Of a stretch of 63,640 bases of DNA, positions 28,339-37,109 are shown in pieces. Source of the stretch: Dechloromonas denitrificans (GTDB lineage: Bacteria; Pseudomonadota; Gammaproteobacteria; Burkholderiales; Rhodocyclaceae); contig NZ_LODL01000035.1 of the NCBI RefSeq assembly GCF_001551835.1, positions 649,051 through 712,690 of the forward strand. Reading direction: 5' to 3'. Positions within the stretch are counted from its first letter, which is position 1, and every line of letters begins with the position of its first letter. The translations under genes were made by a program, and so were the position numbers. The notes under the pieces are model-generated. The model was given only the letters and a program-made list of their open reading frames with translations. It was not told the origin of the DNA and did not search any database.

Positions 28339-28384
28339 TTGACTGCTTAATATGTTAGTGATTACATTGATAATATATTAGTAA
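28339..28384 (+). promoter_or_regulatory. dctP1/hpaR promoter with two tandem HpaR-type operators
   Basis: TTGACT (28339-28344) is followed by a -10-like TACATT at 28363. Between them lies TGCTTAATATGTTAGTGA (28344-28361). A second copy, TTGATAATATATTAGTAA, starts exactly 23 bp later (28367-28384). The same two-site, 23-bp layout occurs at dctP2 (53594 and 53617). HpaR is the natural candidate for binding. Confidence 0.7.
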
Positions 28385-28404
28385 ATAAGTTCGCGGAGAA
28401 AATC

Positions 28405-29421
28405 GTGATTGCTCGCTTTGCCCTGGCCGTCGGTGCCCTTGCCTTGTCCACCCCGCTTCTGGCCCAGGAAGTGACCCTGAAAGTCGCCCACTTCCTGCCG
28501 CCCGCCGCGCCGGCGCAGCAGAAGGTGCTGCAGCCGTGGTGCGAGACGCTGAAGAAGGAGTCGGCCGGGCGTATCGCCTGCCAGATGTACCCGGCCATGC
28601 AACTGGGCGGCACGCCGGCCCAGCTGGTCGATCAGGTCAAGAACGGCGTCGCCGATATCGTGTGGACGGCGCCGGGTTATTCGGCCGGGCGCTTCCCGGC
28701 GATCGAGGCTTTCGAACTGCCCTTCATGGTCAGCAATGCCACTTCCGGCAACCGCGCCATGTGGAAGTATTACCAGCAAAACGCCCAGTCCGAATTCTCC
28801 GCTTTCAAGGTGCTGGCCTTCATGACCGATGGCGGCCAGGCGACGCATACCGGCAAGACCGAAATCAAGACGGCGGCCGACTGGAAAGGCCTCAAGCTGC
28901 GCACCTCGACCCGTCTCGGTGCCAAGACGCTGGCCGCACTGGGCGGCAGTCCGGTCGCCATGCCGCCGGCTCAGGTCACGGAAGCGATTGCCAAGGGCGT
29001 CGTCGATGGTGCGATGGGCGCCTGGGAAGTCGTGCTGCCGACCAAGCTTGACGAAGTCGCCAAGTTTCACGTCCAGCCGCCGGCCGGACAGGCTTTTCCG
29101 TCCACGACGGTGCTGATGGTGCTGATGAACAAGCAGAAGTTCGATGCCCTGCCGGCCGATCTCAAGGCGATCATCGACAAGAACAGCGGGGCCGTACTTT
29201 CCGAGTCCTTCGGCAAGGTCTGGGATGAAGAAAACCTGACGGCCCACAAGAAAGTGCTGGCCCGAGGCAACAAGATCAACGAATTCAGCGCCGCCGACAT
29301 GGAAGCGATGAAGAAGGCGACCGCCGGTGTTGAACAGGAGTGGATCAAGCAGGTTGGCGAGAAGGGGCTGGACGGCAAGAAACTGGCTGCCGCCGCCCGC
29401 GAACTGGCCGGCCAGAAGTAG
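28405..29421 (+). CDS. dctP1: TRAP transporter substrate-binding protein DctP (orphan copy)
   Basis: This 338-aa periplasmic binding protein has a signal peptide ending near TPLLAQ (residue 20), then EVTLKVAHFLPP and the DctP-typical LRTSTRLGAKTLAALGG region. It uses a GTG start after GCGGAG. It is strikingly similar to the second DctP at 53677, but no DctQ/DctM genes are adjacent, so it must share the DctQM encoded at 54.7-56.6 kb or act in sensing. The ligand is probably 4-hydroxyphenylacetate or a relative. Confidence 0.9.
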   Translation: MIARFALAVGALALSTPLLAQEVTLKVAHFLPPAAPAQQKVLQPWCETLKKESAGRIACQMYPAMQLGGTPAQLVDQVKNGVADIVWTAPGYSAGRFPAIEAFELPFMVSNATSGNRAMWKYYQQNAQSEFSAFKVLAFMTDGGQATHTGKTEIKTAADWKGLKLRTSTRLGAKTLAALGGSPVAMPPAQVTEAIAKGVVDGAMGAWEVVLPTKLDEVAKFHVQPPAGQAFPSTTVLMVLMNKQKFDALPADLKAIIDKNSGAVLSESFGKVWDEENLTAHKKVLARGNKINEFSAADMEAMKKATAGVEQEWIKQVGEKGLDGKKLAAAARELAGQK

Positions 29422-29467
29422 GGCGGGGCAAGACGATGTAAACTGGCGGTTTCGTGGTTTGGATTGG

Positions 29468-30391
29468 ATGGACAACATGGCGGCCGCACCCGTTCAGGCA
29501 ATTCCGGATATTCACATTGGTCGGGTTTACGATCAGCGTGATCCGGAATGCGAAATCCACTACGAAACCTTCGGCCGCCTGGCCGAGTTTTTCGGCCGCA
29601 ACACGCCGCCGCATCGCCACTACTGTTTTTTCCAGATCCACCTGCTGCTGCGCGGCAGCATCAGCCTGAATCTCGATGGCCGGGTCTACGGTGGCAAGGC
29701 ACCGCTGCTGATCTTCACGCCGCCGACCATTCCGCATTCCTTCTACTCCGAAGAAGATACCGACGGCCATGTGCTGACCGTTCGCCAGGAGGTCGTCCGC
29801 GGCTGGTATCGGGCGATGCCCGGTCAATGGCCGGATGCGCTGCTGCGCGAGGCGGCTTTTTTTGAACTGGACAGCCTGCCGGCCGAGAGCGCGGCCGATT
29901 TTTCGGCGCTGGTCCAAACCGTCGAACTGTTGCAGCGCGAATTCGAGCGCGATGCCAAGGGGCATTCCGCATTGCTGCAGGCGTTGGGCGAATGTGTCTT
30001 CATCCATCTCAGCCGCCTACTGCTCGCCCATGAGCCGACGGCGGCGCAGCGCCCTGAACGCAGCGAGGATTTGCGCCTCTTTCTCAATTTCTGTGATCTG
30101 GTCGAGGCGCATTTCCGCGACCACCTGACGCTGAGCGAATACGCCGGCCGGCTGCTGATTACCGAAGCCCGGCTCAACGACATCTGCCGGCGGATGGCCG
30201 AACGGCCGTCGAAAGAGGTCGTCCATGAGCGCCTGCTGCAGGAAGCTCGCCGCCTGCTGCGCTACTCGGCGGTGCCGGTCAGCGAAATCAGCTACCAGCT
30301 CGGCTTCGCCGACCCGGCCTATTTCTCCCGCTTCTTCACCAAGCGAACCGGCACGCCACCCAGCCAGTTCCGCCTGGCCGGGCAGTATTAA
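29468..30391 (+). CDS. hpaA: AraC-family activator HpaA
   Basis: This 307-aa protein has an N-terminal cupin-type ligand domain (HRHYCFFQIHLLLRG, residues about 40-60) and a C-terminal pair of helix-turn-helix units. The second carries the AraC signature ISYQLGFADPAYFSRFFTKRTG. It resembles E. coli HpaA, which activates 4-hydroxyphenylacetate hydroxylase genes in response to that compound. If the role is conserved here, the target should be the hydroxylase of this locus, possibly the Dmp-type operon. An alternative start lies at 29477. Confidence 0.87.
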   Translation: MDNMAAAPVQAIPDIHIGRVYDQRDPECEIHYETFGRLAEFFGRNTPPHRHYCFFQIHLLLRGSISLNLDGRVYGGKAPLLIFTPPTIPHSFYSEEDTDGHVLTVRQEVVRGWYRAMPGQWPDALLREAAFFELDSLPAESAADFSALVQTVELLQREFERDAKGHSALLQALGECVFIHLSRLLLAHEPTAAQRPERSEDLRLFLNFCDLVEAHFRDHLTLSEYAGRLLITEARLNDICRRMAERPSKEVVHERLLQEARRLLRYSAVPVSEISYQLGFADPAYFSRFFTKRTGTPPSQFRLAGQY

Positions 30392-30454
30392 GTTGGTTTT
30401 TGCTTAATTTGGGGTGTGTACCGCAGCAGTGGCTTGCCCCGGTCGACTCACGGT

Positions 30455-30886
30455 TCAAAGCGGGTCTTCGCTAATAAGGACCTCGGCAATCCAGTGCTGA
30501 CGACGCCTGGCCATTCTGGCCTCGGCGCTTTCCCCATCGAAGCTGGTTGACTGATGCTTGAGTAGTGCCGGGGCAATCCCCTGGAGTGCATGGGTGTTGA
30601 CGACGGCAAAAGTTTGGCCCTCGATCTGGCTGGTCACCAGAGGAACATCGCCACAGCCCTCGCAAACATGAAATTGGGCCGTTTCCGTGGCGAAACTGTG
30701 TTTGCGGACCTGCGCGGGATTCCGGATTCGCACCTGCAGCTTGCCGGATGGGCAGGATGTCCAGACGCCGGCGTGGGTGGCGCAGAAAGAGCATGAGCAA
30801 GCGCGCGCGGGTATCGCAATGGGATCTGGCAGCCATTCGAGAATGAACGAAATATTGCCGCACTGGCAGCGACCGGGAGTCAGCAT
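30455..30886 (-). CDS. GFA-family (Mss4-fold) zinc protein
   Basis: This 143-aa protein has the zinc ligands of the glutathione-dependent formaldehyde-activating family: GRCQCGNISF at the N terminus, CSCSFCATH in the middle and CEGCGDVP. I chose the Met at 30886 because of GAGGAG 6 nt upstream; the longer frame adds 40 unrelated residues. The family name is historical and most members have no proven activity. It faces hpaA convergently. Confidence 0.8.
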   Translation of the reverse strand: MLTPGRCQCGNISFILEWLPDPIAIPARACSCSFCATHAGVWTSCPSGKLQVRIRNPAQVRKHSFATETAQFHVCEGCGDVPLVTSQIEGQTFAVVNTHALQGIAPALLKHQSTSFDGESAEARMARRRQHWIAEVLISEDPL

Positions 30887-30978
30887 GAAGTCTCCTCTTT
30901 CGGCCAGTCTAACTATTTCGCCTTCTATTCGGCGCGAGGAAGCGCCGACCTGCAATTCAAGAATGGCTAGACCGCGCG

Positions 30979-31284
30979 TCAGCCTTTCTTGGCCCACAAG
31001 GTGCACCAGCCCTCTGGACTGATCTTCCCTTCGACCACTTTGCAGGTGTTCGATTCAGAAATGAAGTGCGTGCATAGGGCGCATTTTTGCTCACCCTTGG
31101 GTTTGGGTTGGTATTGCACGGTAGCCTGTGGCGTCTTTTTTGCCTGAGCGGGAGCATCTCCTGGCGCGGGTTTCGTGCTTTTCGTCGTGCTATCTGCAGC
31201 GAAGGCTGCCGGTACGCATAGCACGCAGCCAGTGGCCAGAGCGGCCCGGAAAACAGCGCGGCGCGATTCATTCATGTTGTCCAT
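30979..31284 (-). CDS. High-potential iron-sulfur protein (HiPIP)
   Basis: This 101-aa protein has a Tat-type leader (SRRAVFRAALATGC) and four cluster cysteines C68, C71, C81 and C94, with the HiPIP-typical final WCTLWAKKG. It would carry electrons in the periplasm through a 4Fe-4S cluster. ATG at 31284 follows AAGGAGAG. It lies near the aromatic amine dehydrogenase genes, which need a periplasmic electron acceptor, but a functional link is speculative. Confidence 0.88.
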   Translation of the reverse strand: MDNMNESRRAVFRAALATGCVLCVPAAFAADSTTKSTKPAPGDAPAQAKKTPQATVQYQPKPKGEQKCALCTHFISESNTCKVVEGKISPEGWCTLWAKKG

Positions 31285-31489
31285 GATTCTCTCCTTCGCA
31301 AACCTCGATCGGGCTTCCAAATTAGCAGTGGGGATCACATGCCACCGTGCGCTAGCGCACAAAGTGATTGGAGATGGGCCGAATTTAGGTCGATTTGTCA
31401 AAGCAGCTGTTTAGCCAATGGGTTTGCCAATGGCCAGCATCGAAAGCGTCACCGGTCTTCGAGGATTTGAAGCGCCGGTGGTTTCCCGA

Positions 31490-32053
31490 TTACGCCGGAG
31501 TGACAGTCCGACGGCTAGGTTTACGCCGGCCGCCTGCCCGCTTCACCGACAGCGTGACCATGAAAGGGAACTCCTCGTCGGCAGACTGAATGACGCGAAA
31601 CTCCGGGCCGAGCGCGCGGGCCATCCAGGCAACCAGTGCCTTGAGGTCCACGGCTTCGCAGCGCAGGTCGGCGATCACGCTGCCCTGATCCTCGTATACC
31701 GGGAAGTCCGAGCACCCCTGCGGCTTGAGTTCCTGGCCGTAGATCTTGCACGAGCCACACGCATCGTCATAGGCGGGGCAGGGCTTGCTATGGATGTAGT
31801 AAAGCCCGTTGCCGGCCCGGATTTCCTCCGGGCCTTTGCCCGCGGCGAGCTGCTTGTCGAAGGCGGGGCGCGATTCGCCGAGATGCCAGAGCGTTTTGAC
31901 CTGCTTCCATTCCAGTTCGAGGACGAGTGCATCGAGTCGGCAACAGGGCTTGGCGCATTCGGCGCAATGCGGGATGACGGCGGCAGCCTGGTAGGCCGCG
32001 GCTGCGGCGGCAAGTTCCTGGGCCAGGAAACGGCGGGAGTCCTTGGCGCTCAT
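31490..32053 (-). CDS. YkgJ-family cysteine cluster protein
   Basis: This 187-aa cytoplasmic protein has cysteine motifs CAECAKPCCR near residue 30 and CPAYDDACGSCKIYGQ with C(x)DFPVY further on, typical of the YkgJ/Fe-S-cluster-like family. The start at 32053 (MSAKDS) fits the family; the upstream 62 codons do not. Function is unknown. It is divergent from the dmp operon. Confidence 0.78.
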   Translation of the reverse strand: MSAKDSRRFLAQELAAAAAAYQAAAVIPHCAECAKPCCRLDALVLELEWKQVKTLWHLGESRPAFDKQLAAGKGPEEIRAGNGLYYIHSKPCPAYDDACGSCKIYGQELKPQGCSDFPVYEDQGSVIADLRCEAVDLKALVAWMARALGPEFRVIQSADEEFPFMVTLSVKRAGGRRKPSRRTVTPA

Positions 32054-32255
32054 CGAAGGGCGGGCCGGGGCAGGGAGGTGGATGGTGGCAGATGGATCAC
32101 GGGCAATGGATATCAGGGAGCGGAAATGGCGCGACTGGTGCGCGGGGCGATTCAGGACGAATCCTGAGCAACGACCAGTATACGACCGTGGGCTTGCCGC
32201 TGGTCGACGATCGACCGGGTTACGAAAAGTACAAGTCATTTCCCCAAACGTCCAT

Positions 32256-32283
32256 TCATTAACATCTTAGTAAATGGTTTAAT
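32256..32283 (+). promoter_or_regulatory. dmp operon promoter region with HpaR-type operator
   Basis: TCATTAACATCTTAGTAA (32256-32273) matches the dctP2 operator TCACTAACATCGTAGTGA at 15 of 18 positions. A -10-like TTTAAT follows at 32278-32283. No sigma-54 (-24/-12) promoter of the kind that drives classic phenol hydroxylase operons is visible in 32054-32337. This suggests control by HpaR instead of a DmpR-type regulator. Confidence 0.65.
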
Positions 32284-32337
32284 GTGCCTCATCAGAGAGC
32301 CGCTTTCGAGGCGGACAAAAAAGAGGAGCGAGACGAC

Positions 32338-32604
32338 ATGGCAAGCAGCAATTTCGACATCACGCGCAAGTTCGTGCGCGTCATGCGCACCCTGCCCAAC
32401 GGCCTGATCGAATTCGAGTTCGCCGTTGGCGACCCGGATGTCGCGGTCGAGCTGGTCATGCCCAAGGCCGCCTTCGAAGAGTTTTGCGCGGCCAATCACG
32501 TCGAAGTGCTGACTGCGGCGAAAGCTGCCCCAGTCGATGCCGACGCGGCCGATGCCGATTTTCAATGGAACCTGCACCAGGCAACGCATCAGCGCTTCCG
32601 CTAA
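32338..32604 (+). CDS. dmpK: Phenol hydroxylase-type assembly protein (P0)
   Basis: This 88-aa protein matches DmpK/PhK: FVRVMRTLPNGLIEFEFAVGDPD and the central MPKAAFEEFC. In phenol hydroxylase it helps load iron into the oxygenase and is not needed for catalysis. ATG at 32338 follows GAGGAG. It opens a six-gene operon in the standard order K-L-M-N-O-P. Confidence 0.93.
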   Translation: MASSNFDITRKFVRVMRTLPNGLIEFEFAVGDPDVAVELVMPKAAFEEFCAANHVEVLTAAKAAPVDADAADADFQWNLHQATHQRFR

Positions 32605-32664
32605 GGGTTTTTGGCTTTTAGCTGCGGTCGACCGCAGCGCATCTGTTTATTTGAGGAGACAAGC

Positions 32665-33657
32665 ATGGCAATAGATTTGCGGACGGTCAGCATTACACCG
32701 CTGCGCCAGACCTTTGGCCACCTGGCGCGCCGCATGGGCGCCGACAAGCCGGCTTCGCGCTACATGGAAGCGACGATGGACCTGCAGCCGGTTGAAAACT
32801 ATCACTATCGCCCGACCTGGGAACCGCAGTACGACATCTTCGATACGACCCGCACCAGTATCACGATGAAGGACTGGTATGCGCTGAAGGACCCGCGCCA
32901 GTACTACTACGGTGCCTGGACGCTGGCGCGCGGCAAGATGCAGGAAATCGCCGAAGGCGACTTCGATCTGGTCGATGAACTCGGTCTCGCCGCCGCCTAT
33001 CCGGCCGCCGGCAAGGAAGAAGCCCTGCAGGTTTTCCTGCCGCTGCGCCACGTTGCCTGGGCCTCGAACCTGAACAAGGCCTACGTCTCTTCCTACGGCT
33101 ACGGCATCGCCATTTCGCAGGCCGCCTGCTACGCCAGCATGGATCAGCTGGGCGTCGCCCAGTACGTGACCCGGCTCGGCATGGCCTTCAATGACCTCGA
33201 CGCGCTGGCTACCGCCAAGACGGCCTGGCTCGAAGGGGCCGAGTGGCAGGAAATGCGCCGCTACGTCGAAGACCTGATGGTCGAGAAGGATTGGTTCCAG
33301 GTCCTGGTCGCCCAGGACTTCGCCCTCGAAGGCCTGCTCTATCCGCTGATCTACGAGCGCTTCAACGACAAGCTGAACGCCGCCTACAGCCCGGTGTTCT
33401 CGATGCTGACCCGCTTCCAGCGCGAATGGTTCGGCGAAACCACCAAGTGGCTGGACTCCATCCTGAAGACGACCGCCGCCGACAACGCCGACAACAAGGA
33501 ACAACTCGCGGTGTGGATCAAGCACTGGCGCGCGCGGGCGATCAAGGCGGTGCAGCCGATCGCCGCCCTGGCCTTCGGCAGCGAAGCCGATGCCGTCATG
33601 GAAGAAGTCGTCCAGAACCTGAATGCCCGCGCCGCCAAGGCCGGGATCGCCCTGTAA
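32665..33657 (+). CDS. dmpL: Multicomponent phenol hydroxylase, beta oxygenase subunit (P1)
   Basis: This 330-aa protein is the non-catalytic oxygenase subunit, with YRPTWEPQYDIFDTTRTSI near the N terminus and a mainly helical body like DmpL. It pairs with DmpN in the dimeric oxygenase core. ATG at 32665 follows GAGGAGAC; the longer upstream frame lacks family similarity. Confidence 0.94.
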   Translation: MAIDLRTVSITPLRQTFGHLARRMGADKPASRYMEATMDLQPVENYHYRPTWEPQYDIFDTTRTSITMKDWYALKDPRQYYYGAWTLARGKMQEIAEGDFDLVDELGLAAAYPAAGKEEALQVFLPLRHVAWASNLNKAYVSSYGYGIAISQAACYASMDQLGVAQYVTRLGMAFNDLDALATAKTAWLEGAEWQEMRRYVEDLMVEKDWFQVLVAQDFALEGLLYPLIYERFNDKLNAAYSPVFSMLTRFQREWFGETTKWLDSILKTTAADNADNKEQLAVWIKHWRARAIKAVQPIAALAFGSEADAVMEEVVQNLNARAAKAGIAL

Positions 33658-33667
33658 AGGAAGCCGC

Positions 33668-33937
33668 ATGTCCAACGCATTTATCGCATTCCAGAAGAAC
33701 GACGACTCCCGCTGCATCATCGAGGCCATCCTCGACGACAACCCGGGGGCGATGGTCGATGACCAGCCGTCGATGGTGAAGATCGACGTCCCCAACCGCC
33801 TGGTCATCAAGCGCGAGACGGTCACCGAAAAGATGGGTCGCGAGTTCGACCTGCAGGAACTGCAACTGCACCTGATCACCATCTCCGGCAATCTGGACGA
33901 AACCGACGACGAATTTACCCTGACCTGGAATTCCTGA
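33668..33937 (+). CDS. dmpM: Phenol hydroxylase regulatory/coupling protein (P2)
   Basis: This 89-aa cofactorless effector protein has VKIDVPNRLVIKRETV, which aligns with the conserved core of DmpM/MmoB-type coupling proteins. It tunes the diiron site for O2 use when substrate is bound. It lies 10 bp after dmpL. Confidence 0.92.
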   Translation: MSNAFIAFQKNDDSRCIIEAILDDNPGAMVDDQPSMVKIDVPNRLVIKRETVTEKMGREFDLQELQLHLITISGNLDETDDEFTLTWNS

Positions 33938-33962
33938 TTCCGGCCGCCAAGGAGAGAACACC

Positions 33963-35507
33963 ATGGATATGAAAGTTGCCAAGAAGCTCGGCCTCAAAGA
34001 GCGCTACGCCCTGATGACCCGGGATCTGGCCTGGGATACGACCTACCAGCCGATGGACAAGGTCTTTCCGCAGACCACCTACGAAGGCATCAAGATTCAC
34101 GACTGGGACAAGTGGGAAGATCCGTTCCGCCTGACCATGGACGCCTACTGGAAGTATCAGTCGGAGAAGGAGCGCAAGCTGTACGCCATCCTCGACGGCT
34201 TCAACCAGAACAACGGCCACCTGTCGGTCACCGATGCCCGCTACATCAACGTCCTCAAGCTCTTCCTCGGTTCGACGCCGCCGCTGGAGCTGATGGCCGC
34301 CCGTGGTTTCTCGATGATGGGCCGCCAGATGAACGGCGCCGGTCCGCGCGTCGCTTGCCAGATGCAGGCCGTGGATGAATACCGCCACTTCCAGACCCAG
34401 ATCCACTCGATCTCCAACTACAACAAGTACTACAACGGGATGGACGAGTTTGCCCATCAACAATCCCGCATGTGGTACCTGTCGGACGGCAAGTCCTTCT
34501 TCGACGATGCGATCACCGCCGGCCCCTTCGAATTCATGGTCGCCATCGGCTTCGCCTTCGAATACGTGCTGACCAACATCCTGTTCGTGCCCTTCATCTC
34601 CGGTGCCGCCTACAACGGCGACATGGCGGCGATGACCGTCGGCTTCTCGGCCCAGTCCGACGAAGCGCGCCACATGACGCTCGGCCTCGAATGCATAAAG
34701 TTCATGCTCGAGCAGGACCCGGACAACCTGCCCATCGTCCAGCGCTGGATCGACAAATGGACCTGGCGCGGTACGCGCAAGCTCGCCTCGGTCGGCATGA
34801 TGATGGATTACATGCTCCCCAAGCGCATCATGAGCTTCAAGGAAGCCTGGGAAATGTACGTCGAGGAAAACGGCGGCGCGCTGTTCAAGGACCTCGCCCG
34901 TTACGGCATCACCATCCCGAAGTGCTTCGGTCAGACCATCGAGGAAAAGGAACACGTCACCCACCAGTCGTGGATCGGTTTCTACATGAAGCCGCAGGCG
35001 ACGCCTTTCCACACCTGGATCCCGACGCCGGACGAAATGGACTGGCTGTCCGAGAAGTACCCGAACACCTTCGACAAGTACTACCGTCCGGTGCTTGAGC
35101 ATCTCGACGCCCAGGAAAAGGCCGGCAACCGCTTCGACAACAAGACGGCGCCGATGAACTGCCAGGTCTGCGTCAGCACCATGAAGTTCAACGAGCCGGG
35201 CGATCCGATGGAAATGTGTTTCCGCGAGTCGATCTACCAGGGCGAGAAGTTCCATACCTGTTCGGATCACTGCAAGGAAATCTTCGACAACGAGCCGGAG
35301 AAGTACATCCAGACCTTCATCTCCTCGCACCAGGTGCTGCAGGGCAACTGTGAACCGGAAGGCACCGACGTCAATGCTGCCGACTTCAAGCCGGGCCAGA
35401 ACATGCTCGACTACTGGAAGCTCGACAAGCGCGCCCTCGGCGACTTCAACGGCTCCGAGGACCAGAAGAACTTTGCCGCCTGGCGCGAACAAGCCACCAA
35501 GAACTAA
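33963..35507 (+). CDS. dmpN: Multicomponent phenol hydroxylase, alpha (diiron) subunit (P3)
   Basis: This 514-aa catalytic subunit has all six diiron ligands of the bacterial multicomponent monooxygenase family: E109, E139-x2-H142 (DEYRH), E200 and E234-x2-H237 (DEARH). A cysteine-containing YHS-type zinc region (CQVCVSTMKF...CSDHCKEIF, about 398-440) is typical of phenol hydroxylases. It inserts one O atom into an aromatic ring. Because HpaBC is missing and an HpaR-type site lies upstream, the natural substrate may be 4-hydroxyphenylacetate, tyramine or phenol. Confidence 0.95.
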   Translation: MDMKVAKKLGLKERYALMTRDLAWDTTYQPMDKVFPQTTYEGIKIHDWDKWEDPFRLTMDAYWKYQSEKERKLYAILDGFNQNNGHLSVTDARYINVLKLFLGSTPPLELMAARGFSMMGRQMNGAGPRVACQMQAVDEYRHFQTQIHSISNYNKYYNGMDEFAHQQSRMWYLSDGKSFFDDAITAGPFEFMVAIGFAFEYVLTNILFVPFISGAAYNGDMAAMTVGFSAQSDEARHMTLGLECIKFMLEQDPDNLPIVQRWIDKWTWRGTRKLASVGMMMDYMLPKRIMSFKEAWEMYVEENGGALFKDLARYGITIPKCFGQTIEEKEHVTHQSWIGFYMKPQATPFHTWIPTPDEMDWLSEKYPNTFDKYYRPVLEHLDAQEKAGNRFDNKTAPMNCQVCVSTMKFNEPGDPMEMCFRESIYQGEKFHTCSDHCKEIFDNEPEKYIQTFISSHQVLQGNCEPEGTDVNAADFKPGQNMLDYWKLDKRALGDFNGSEDQKNFAAWREQATKN

Positions 35508-35517
35508 GGAGACAGCC

Positions 35518-35880
35518 ATGACGATGTTGAAAACCCTTGCTCCCTACGAGTTCAAGTCGCGCGACGCGGTCGAGAACTACAAGGGCCGCCAGTTGCTCTA
35601 CGTGAACTGGGAACGTCACCGCATGTTCTCGCGTCCCTTCGTGCTGGCCCTGCCGCCGGAAACGCCGTTCTCGGTGATCATCGACCAGTACATGACCGAG
35701 TGCTTCAGCTACCACCCGGACTGGAAGCAGATCGACTGGAACACGGTCGTCTGGCAGAACGGCAACACGCCCTTCACGCCGGATCGCAACAAGAGCCTGA
35801 AAGAGAACGGCATCGGCCACAAGGACCTGATCCGTTTCCGGACGCCGGGCCTGGACGGTATTGCCGGTACCGGCTACTGA
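35518..35880 (+). CDS. dmpO: Phenol hydroxylase gamma oxygenase subunit (P4)
   Basis: This 120-aa protein matches DmpO, with YNVxW-like YVNWERHRMFSRPF and the late DLIRFRTPGLDG. It is the small structural subunit of the oxygenase. The start at 35518 lies 10 bp after dmpN and follows GGAGAC. Confidence 0.94.
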   Translation: MTMLKTLAPYEFKSRDAVENYKGRQLLYVNWERHRMFSRPFVLALPPETPFSVIIDQYMTECFSYHPDWKQIDWNTVVWQNGNTPFTPDRNKSLKENGIGHKDLIRFRTPGLDGIAGTGY

Positions 35881-35945
35881 TGGCCTGCCGGTCACCCCGC
35901 TGGTGGGGGTGACCGGCTAAGCATTCCCCACGGAGAGACAAGAAC

Positions 35946-37007
35946 ATGAGCTACGAACTGACCATCGAGCCGCTCGGCCGCAGCATCGAAGTCGAAGAAG
36001 GCCAGACCATCCTCGACGCCGCGCTGCGCGCCGGTATCTACCTGCCGCATGCCTGCGGTCAGGGCTACTGCGCCACCTGCAAGGTGTGCATCACCGACGG
36101 CGAAGTCGATCACCAGAATGCGTCGAGCTTCGCGCTGATGGACTACGAGCGCGAGGAAGGGCAGACCCTGGCCTGCTGCGCGACGCTGGAATCCGATACG
36201 GTGATCGAAGTCGAGATGGAAATCGACGAGGACGCGCGCGATATCCCGGTCAAGGATTTCCACGGCACGGTCAGCCGCATCGAGAACCTGACGCCGACTA
36301 TCAAGGGCATCTGGCTCAAGCTTCCGAACGACGAGGTGCTCGACTTCCAGGCCGGCCAGTACATCAACCTGTACCTGCCGAACGACATGGGCCACCGCGC
36401 CTTTTCGCTGGCCAATGCACCGTCGGCCGGCAACGAGATCGAACTGAACATCCGCATCGTCCCCGGCGGCGTTGGCACGACCTGGATCCACAACGAACTG
36501 AAGGTCGGCGACCAGATCACGGTGTCCGGTCCCTATGGCCGTTTCTTCGTGCACAAGTCGGCCAACGTGCCGTCGCTATTCATGGCCGGCGGTTCCGGCC
36601 TGTCCAGCCCGCGCTCGATGATTCTCGAACTGCTCGAAACGGGCAGCGAACTGCCGATCACGCTGGTCTATGGCGCCCGCAACCAGGGCGAGCTGTACTA
36701 CCACCAGGAATTCCTCGATCTGGCCGCGCAGTATCCGCACTTCACCTACGTGCCGGCCCTCAACGATGAGCCGGCCGACAGCGGCTGGGAAGGTTTCCGC
36801 GGCTTTGTTCATGAAGCGGCGAAGGCTCATTTCGACAACGATTTCCGCGGCAACAAGGCCTACCTGTGCGGCCCGCCGATCATGATCGAAGCCTGCATCA
36901 CCGCCCTGATGCAGGGCCGACTGTTCGAGCGCGACATCTATACCGAGAAATTCTTCTCGGCCGCCGATGCGCAGCAGGTACGCAGCCCGCTGTTCAAGCG
37001 CGTCTGA
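35946..37007 (+). CDS. dmpP: Phenol hydroxylase reductase (P5)
   Basis: This 353-aa protein has an N-terminal 2Fe-2S domain (C37-x4-C42-x2-C45, then C77), an FAD domain (RAFSLANAP) and an NAD domain (FMAGGSGLSSPRSM). It moves electrons from NADH to the DmpLNO oxygenase. It ends the six-gene operon ahead of a strong terminator. Confidence 0.95.
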   Translation: MSYELTIEPLGRSIEVEEGQTILDAALRAGIYLPHACGQGYCATCKVCITDGEVDHQNASSFALMDYEREEGQTLACCATLESDTVIEVEMEIDEDARDIPVKDFHGTVSRIENLTPTIKGIWLKLPNDEVLDFQAGQYINLYLPNDMGHRAFSLANAPSAGNEIELNIRIVPGGVGTTWIHNELKVGDQITVSGPYGRFFVHKSANVPSLFMAGGSGLSSPRSMILELLETGSELPITLVYGARNQGELYYHQEFLDLAAQYPHFTYVPALNDEPADSGWEGFRGFVHEAAKAHFDNDFRGNKAYLCGPPIMIEACITALMQGRLFERDIYTEKFFSAADAQQVRSPLFKRV

Positions 37008-37028
37008 ACCGAAGCCCTCGGAAACCAG

Positions 37029-37066
37029 GCCCCGCTGGCGGTTGACCGCCGGTGGGGCGATTTTTT
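37029..37066 (+). terminator. Intrinsic terminator after dmpP
   Basis: GCCCCGCTGGCGG pairs imperfectly with CCGCCGGTGGGGC around TTGA, followed by GATTTTTT. The loop region contains the word GCGGTTGACCGC, which recurs elsewhere in the window (23009, 32624). Confidence 0.85.
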
Positions 37067-37109
37067 GCAGTGGCAGCGACATAAAAAAATGCCACGCAAG
37101 GAGACAGCA

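Noticed and set aside
32054..32337. Possible sigma-54 promoter for the dmp operon
   Set aside because: I looked for TGGCAC-N5-TTGC-type elements and found none; the HpaR-type operator and a -10-like TTTAAT are the only promoter-like signals.
33915..35519. Leftward 534-codon open frame opposite dmpN
   Set aside because: No domain or ribosome site, and dmpN on the plus strand has all diiron ligands; same GC-skewed shadow effect.
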